Made by a program: the position numbers and the translations under genes. Positions 63,066 through 64,000 of a stretch of 64,000 nucleotides of DNA are shown piece by piece. The DNA lies in assembly GCA_028280715.1 (NCBI GenBank), contig JANQLG010000033.1:308314-372313 (forward strand), given 5' to 3'. The notes below the pieces were generated by a model. The model was not told the origin of the DNA, did not search any database, and saw nothing but the letters and a program-made list of their open reading frames with translations. Numbering within the stretch: the stretch's first letter is position 1; each line of letters begins with the position of its first letter. Source of the stretch: Spongiibacteraceae bacterium. GTDB lineage: Bacteria; Pseudomonadota; Gammaproteobacteria; Pseudomonadales; Dasaniaceae.

Positions 63066-64000
63066 CTAATCCTTTTTAGGTTTAAAAGCCAACAATGCAT
63101 TCCCAGGCGCCTGTCTAAACAAACCGTAGCCAGAACCAATGAATAACATGCCGCTACCGGCTGCAATTGAATGGCTATCTATCGCCCCGCCTTTACCAGC
63201 AATACCATTTACCGTTTCAAAATCCCTGGCCGTATCATATTGAAAAAGAATATCGCCATTTTCTGAATCAAAAATAAATAATCGCCCATCTAACCCCGCA
63301 GCGATCACAGCACCATCAACGGATAGTGGCGCAGCAGAAAAACCATATCGATCATGACAGTAGGCAATTCGCTCCTTCCGGCCATTATCACAATCTGGCT
63401 GTAATTCAAAAAACCAACCCGGCTCGCCATCAGCAAATGAGAAAGTATAAATACCCGATCGGCTTTTAGGGCTCGACCAACTAACAGGATCACTAATAGT
63501 TAAAAACACGCGCTTGTAATCCGACGCCACTCCCCAATGGTTCCCTCCTAAAGCGGTTCCATTGCCGACACGTTGCCTCCAGACTAATGAGCCATCGTCA
63601 GGATCAAGTGCCCAGAGATCAGAGGATTTTTGCCCGGCAATTAACAACTCTTTACCTTCCTGTTCAATTAACATTGCCGGCCCACCAAAATCGAAATCCC
63701 TAGCTTGCGTATCTTCCTTCAAAATACAATTGGGCCCAGGCTCTTTCCCCAAACAAGCATAATTCCACATATCATTGGCAAAGGCTTGAAACACCCACTG
63801 CTGTTTACCCGTTTCCAAATCTATCGCGATGATCGCATCACTGGTATTGGTGGTAGGGTGAGAAGTATTTTCTCCTGTCGTCAGGTAGATCAAACCTCGT
63901 TCAGCGTCGACAGTTGGTGTTGACCAGATCGGCGCCCCTGAAGGCCCCTTTTGTTTAACACCTATAGAGTTTTGCATGCCGTTATAGGTGGCTACTGGCA
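63066..64000 (-). CDS. PQQ-type beta-propeller dehydrogenase, C-terminal part (runs off window end)
   Basis: About 311 codons from the window edge to the stop. The frame continues upstream of the internal ATG 63977 into PVATYNG. Propeller repeats appear as GLIYLTTGENTS, DAIIAIDLETGKQQWVF, DLWALDPDDGSLVWRQ and GRLFIFDSENGDILFQYDT, each with the WxxD or tryptophan-docking style. Segments such as GPSGAPIWSTPTVD and NHWGVASDYKRV match the polyvinyl-alcohol-dehydrogenase-like branch, which uses PQQ and often a fused heme-c domain; any heme domain would be outside the window. It may be periplasmic. The substrate is unknown. Confidence 0.8.
   Translation of the reverse strand, partial: PVATYNGMQNSIGVKQKGPSGAPIWSTPTVDAERGLIYLTTGENTSHPTTNTSDAIIAIDLETGKQQWVFQAFANDMWNYACLGKEPGPNCILKEDTQARDFDFGGPAMLIEQEGKELLIAGQKSSDLWALDPDDGSLVWRQRVGNGTALGGNHWGVASDYKRVFLTISDPVSWSSPKSRSGIYTFSFADGEPGWFFELQPDCDNGRKERIAYCHDRYGFSAAPLSVDGAVIAAGLDGRLFIFDSENGDILFQYDTARDFETVNGIAGKGGAIDSHSIAAGSGMLFIGSGYGLFRQAPGNALLAFKPKKD

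Noticed and set aside
1..64000. CRISPR array, prophage, insertion sequence or rRNA operon
   Set aside because: No regularly spaced repeats, transposase, integrase, phage structural gene or rRNA sequence was recognised.

Overview
The window looks like the chromosome of a gammaproteobacterium, probably a marine or aquatic Cellvibrionales/Spongiibacteraceae-like lineage or a relative of Pseudomonas. This is inferred from protein content and gene order: an Nqr-type sodium pump with nqrM and apbE, LolCDE, LpxK/KdsB, LexA with a gammaproteobacterial SOS box, CsiV, methylthioinosine phosphorylase, Slt and Uup. Much of bases 4,000-46,000 follows the order I recall for the Pseudomonas aeruginosa murB to slt segment (murB, LMW phosphatase, kdsB, lpxK, exbD, exbB, comEC, DUF2062, lol operon, PilZ, nqr, GAPDH, mfd, csiV, MTIP, lexA, topA, uup, slt). 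It is therefore mainly a core-genome block, and departures from that order stand out. || Layout. 1-3.3 kb: the start of an Nramp-family transporter, a small Arg-rich membrane protein, pgsA and uvrC, all on the minus strand. 3.3-11 kb: a long minus-strand run of alkB-like, murB, phosphatase, kdsB, lpxK, exbD, exbB and comEC, serving envelope precursors, LPS and DNA uptake. 11.1-13.9 kb: a DUF2062 gene, then an AT-rich stretch of five small secreted proteins in tandem on the plus strand. They share one architecture and sit inside the otherwise conserved block; this is the most unusual part of the window. 14-17.2 kb: lolCDE. 17.3-18.2 kb: a PilZ protein and a small secreted protein. 18.3-25.5 kb: nqrABCDEF-apbE-nqrM, with a strong terminator-like hairpin inside the apbE signal-peptide codons. 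25.9-32.5 kb: a long-form GAPDH, mfd and csiV, with operator-like repeats upstream of the GAPDH gene. 32.5-41.6 kb: MTIP, a MscS channel, small conserved proteins, a LOG protein, lexA with two SOS boxes, topA, and a Usp gene with an FNR/Anr-like box. 41.7-48.7 kb: uup, slt, MOSC protein, cheV and tatD. 48.7-53.5 kb: glutaredoxin, DUF5610-like protein, periplasmic binding protein, amtB, yjaG. 53.6-57.8 kb: a response regulator with TPR-like region, a minimal histidine kinase, two thioesterases and a SpoU RNA methyltransferase. 57.8-62.9 kb: a MoxR ATPase with two VWA proteins and a small membrane protein. 63-64 kb: the C-terminal part of a PQQ-type beta-propeller dehydrogenase that runs off the window. 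|| How the genes work together. Envelope building dominates: MurB makes peptidoglycan precursor, KdsB and LpxK make Kdo-lipid A, LolCDE moves lipoproteins, PgsA makes phosphatidylglycerol, Slt and CsiV act on peptidoglycan. Genome maintenance is represented by UvrC, Mfd, LexA, AlkB and TopA, and energy by the Nqr sodium pump with its FMN-attachment (ApbE) and maturation (NqrM) factors. I saw no tRNA, rRNA, CRISPR array, transposase, integrase or phage gene.
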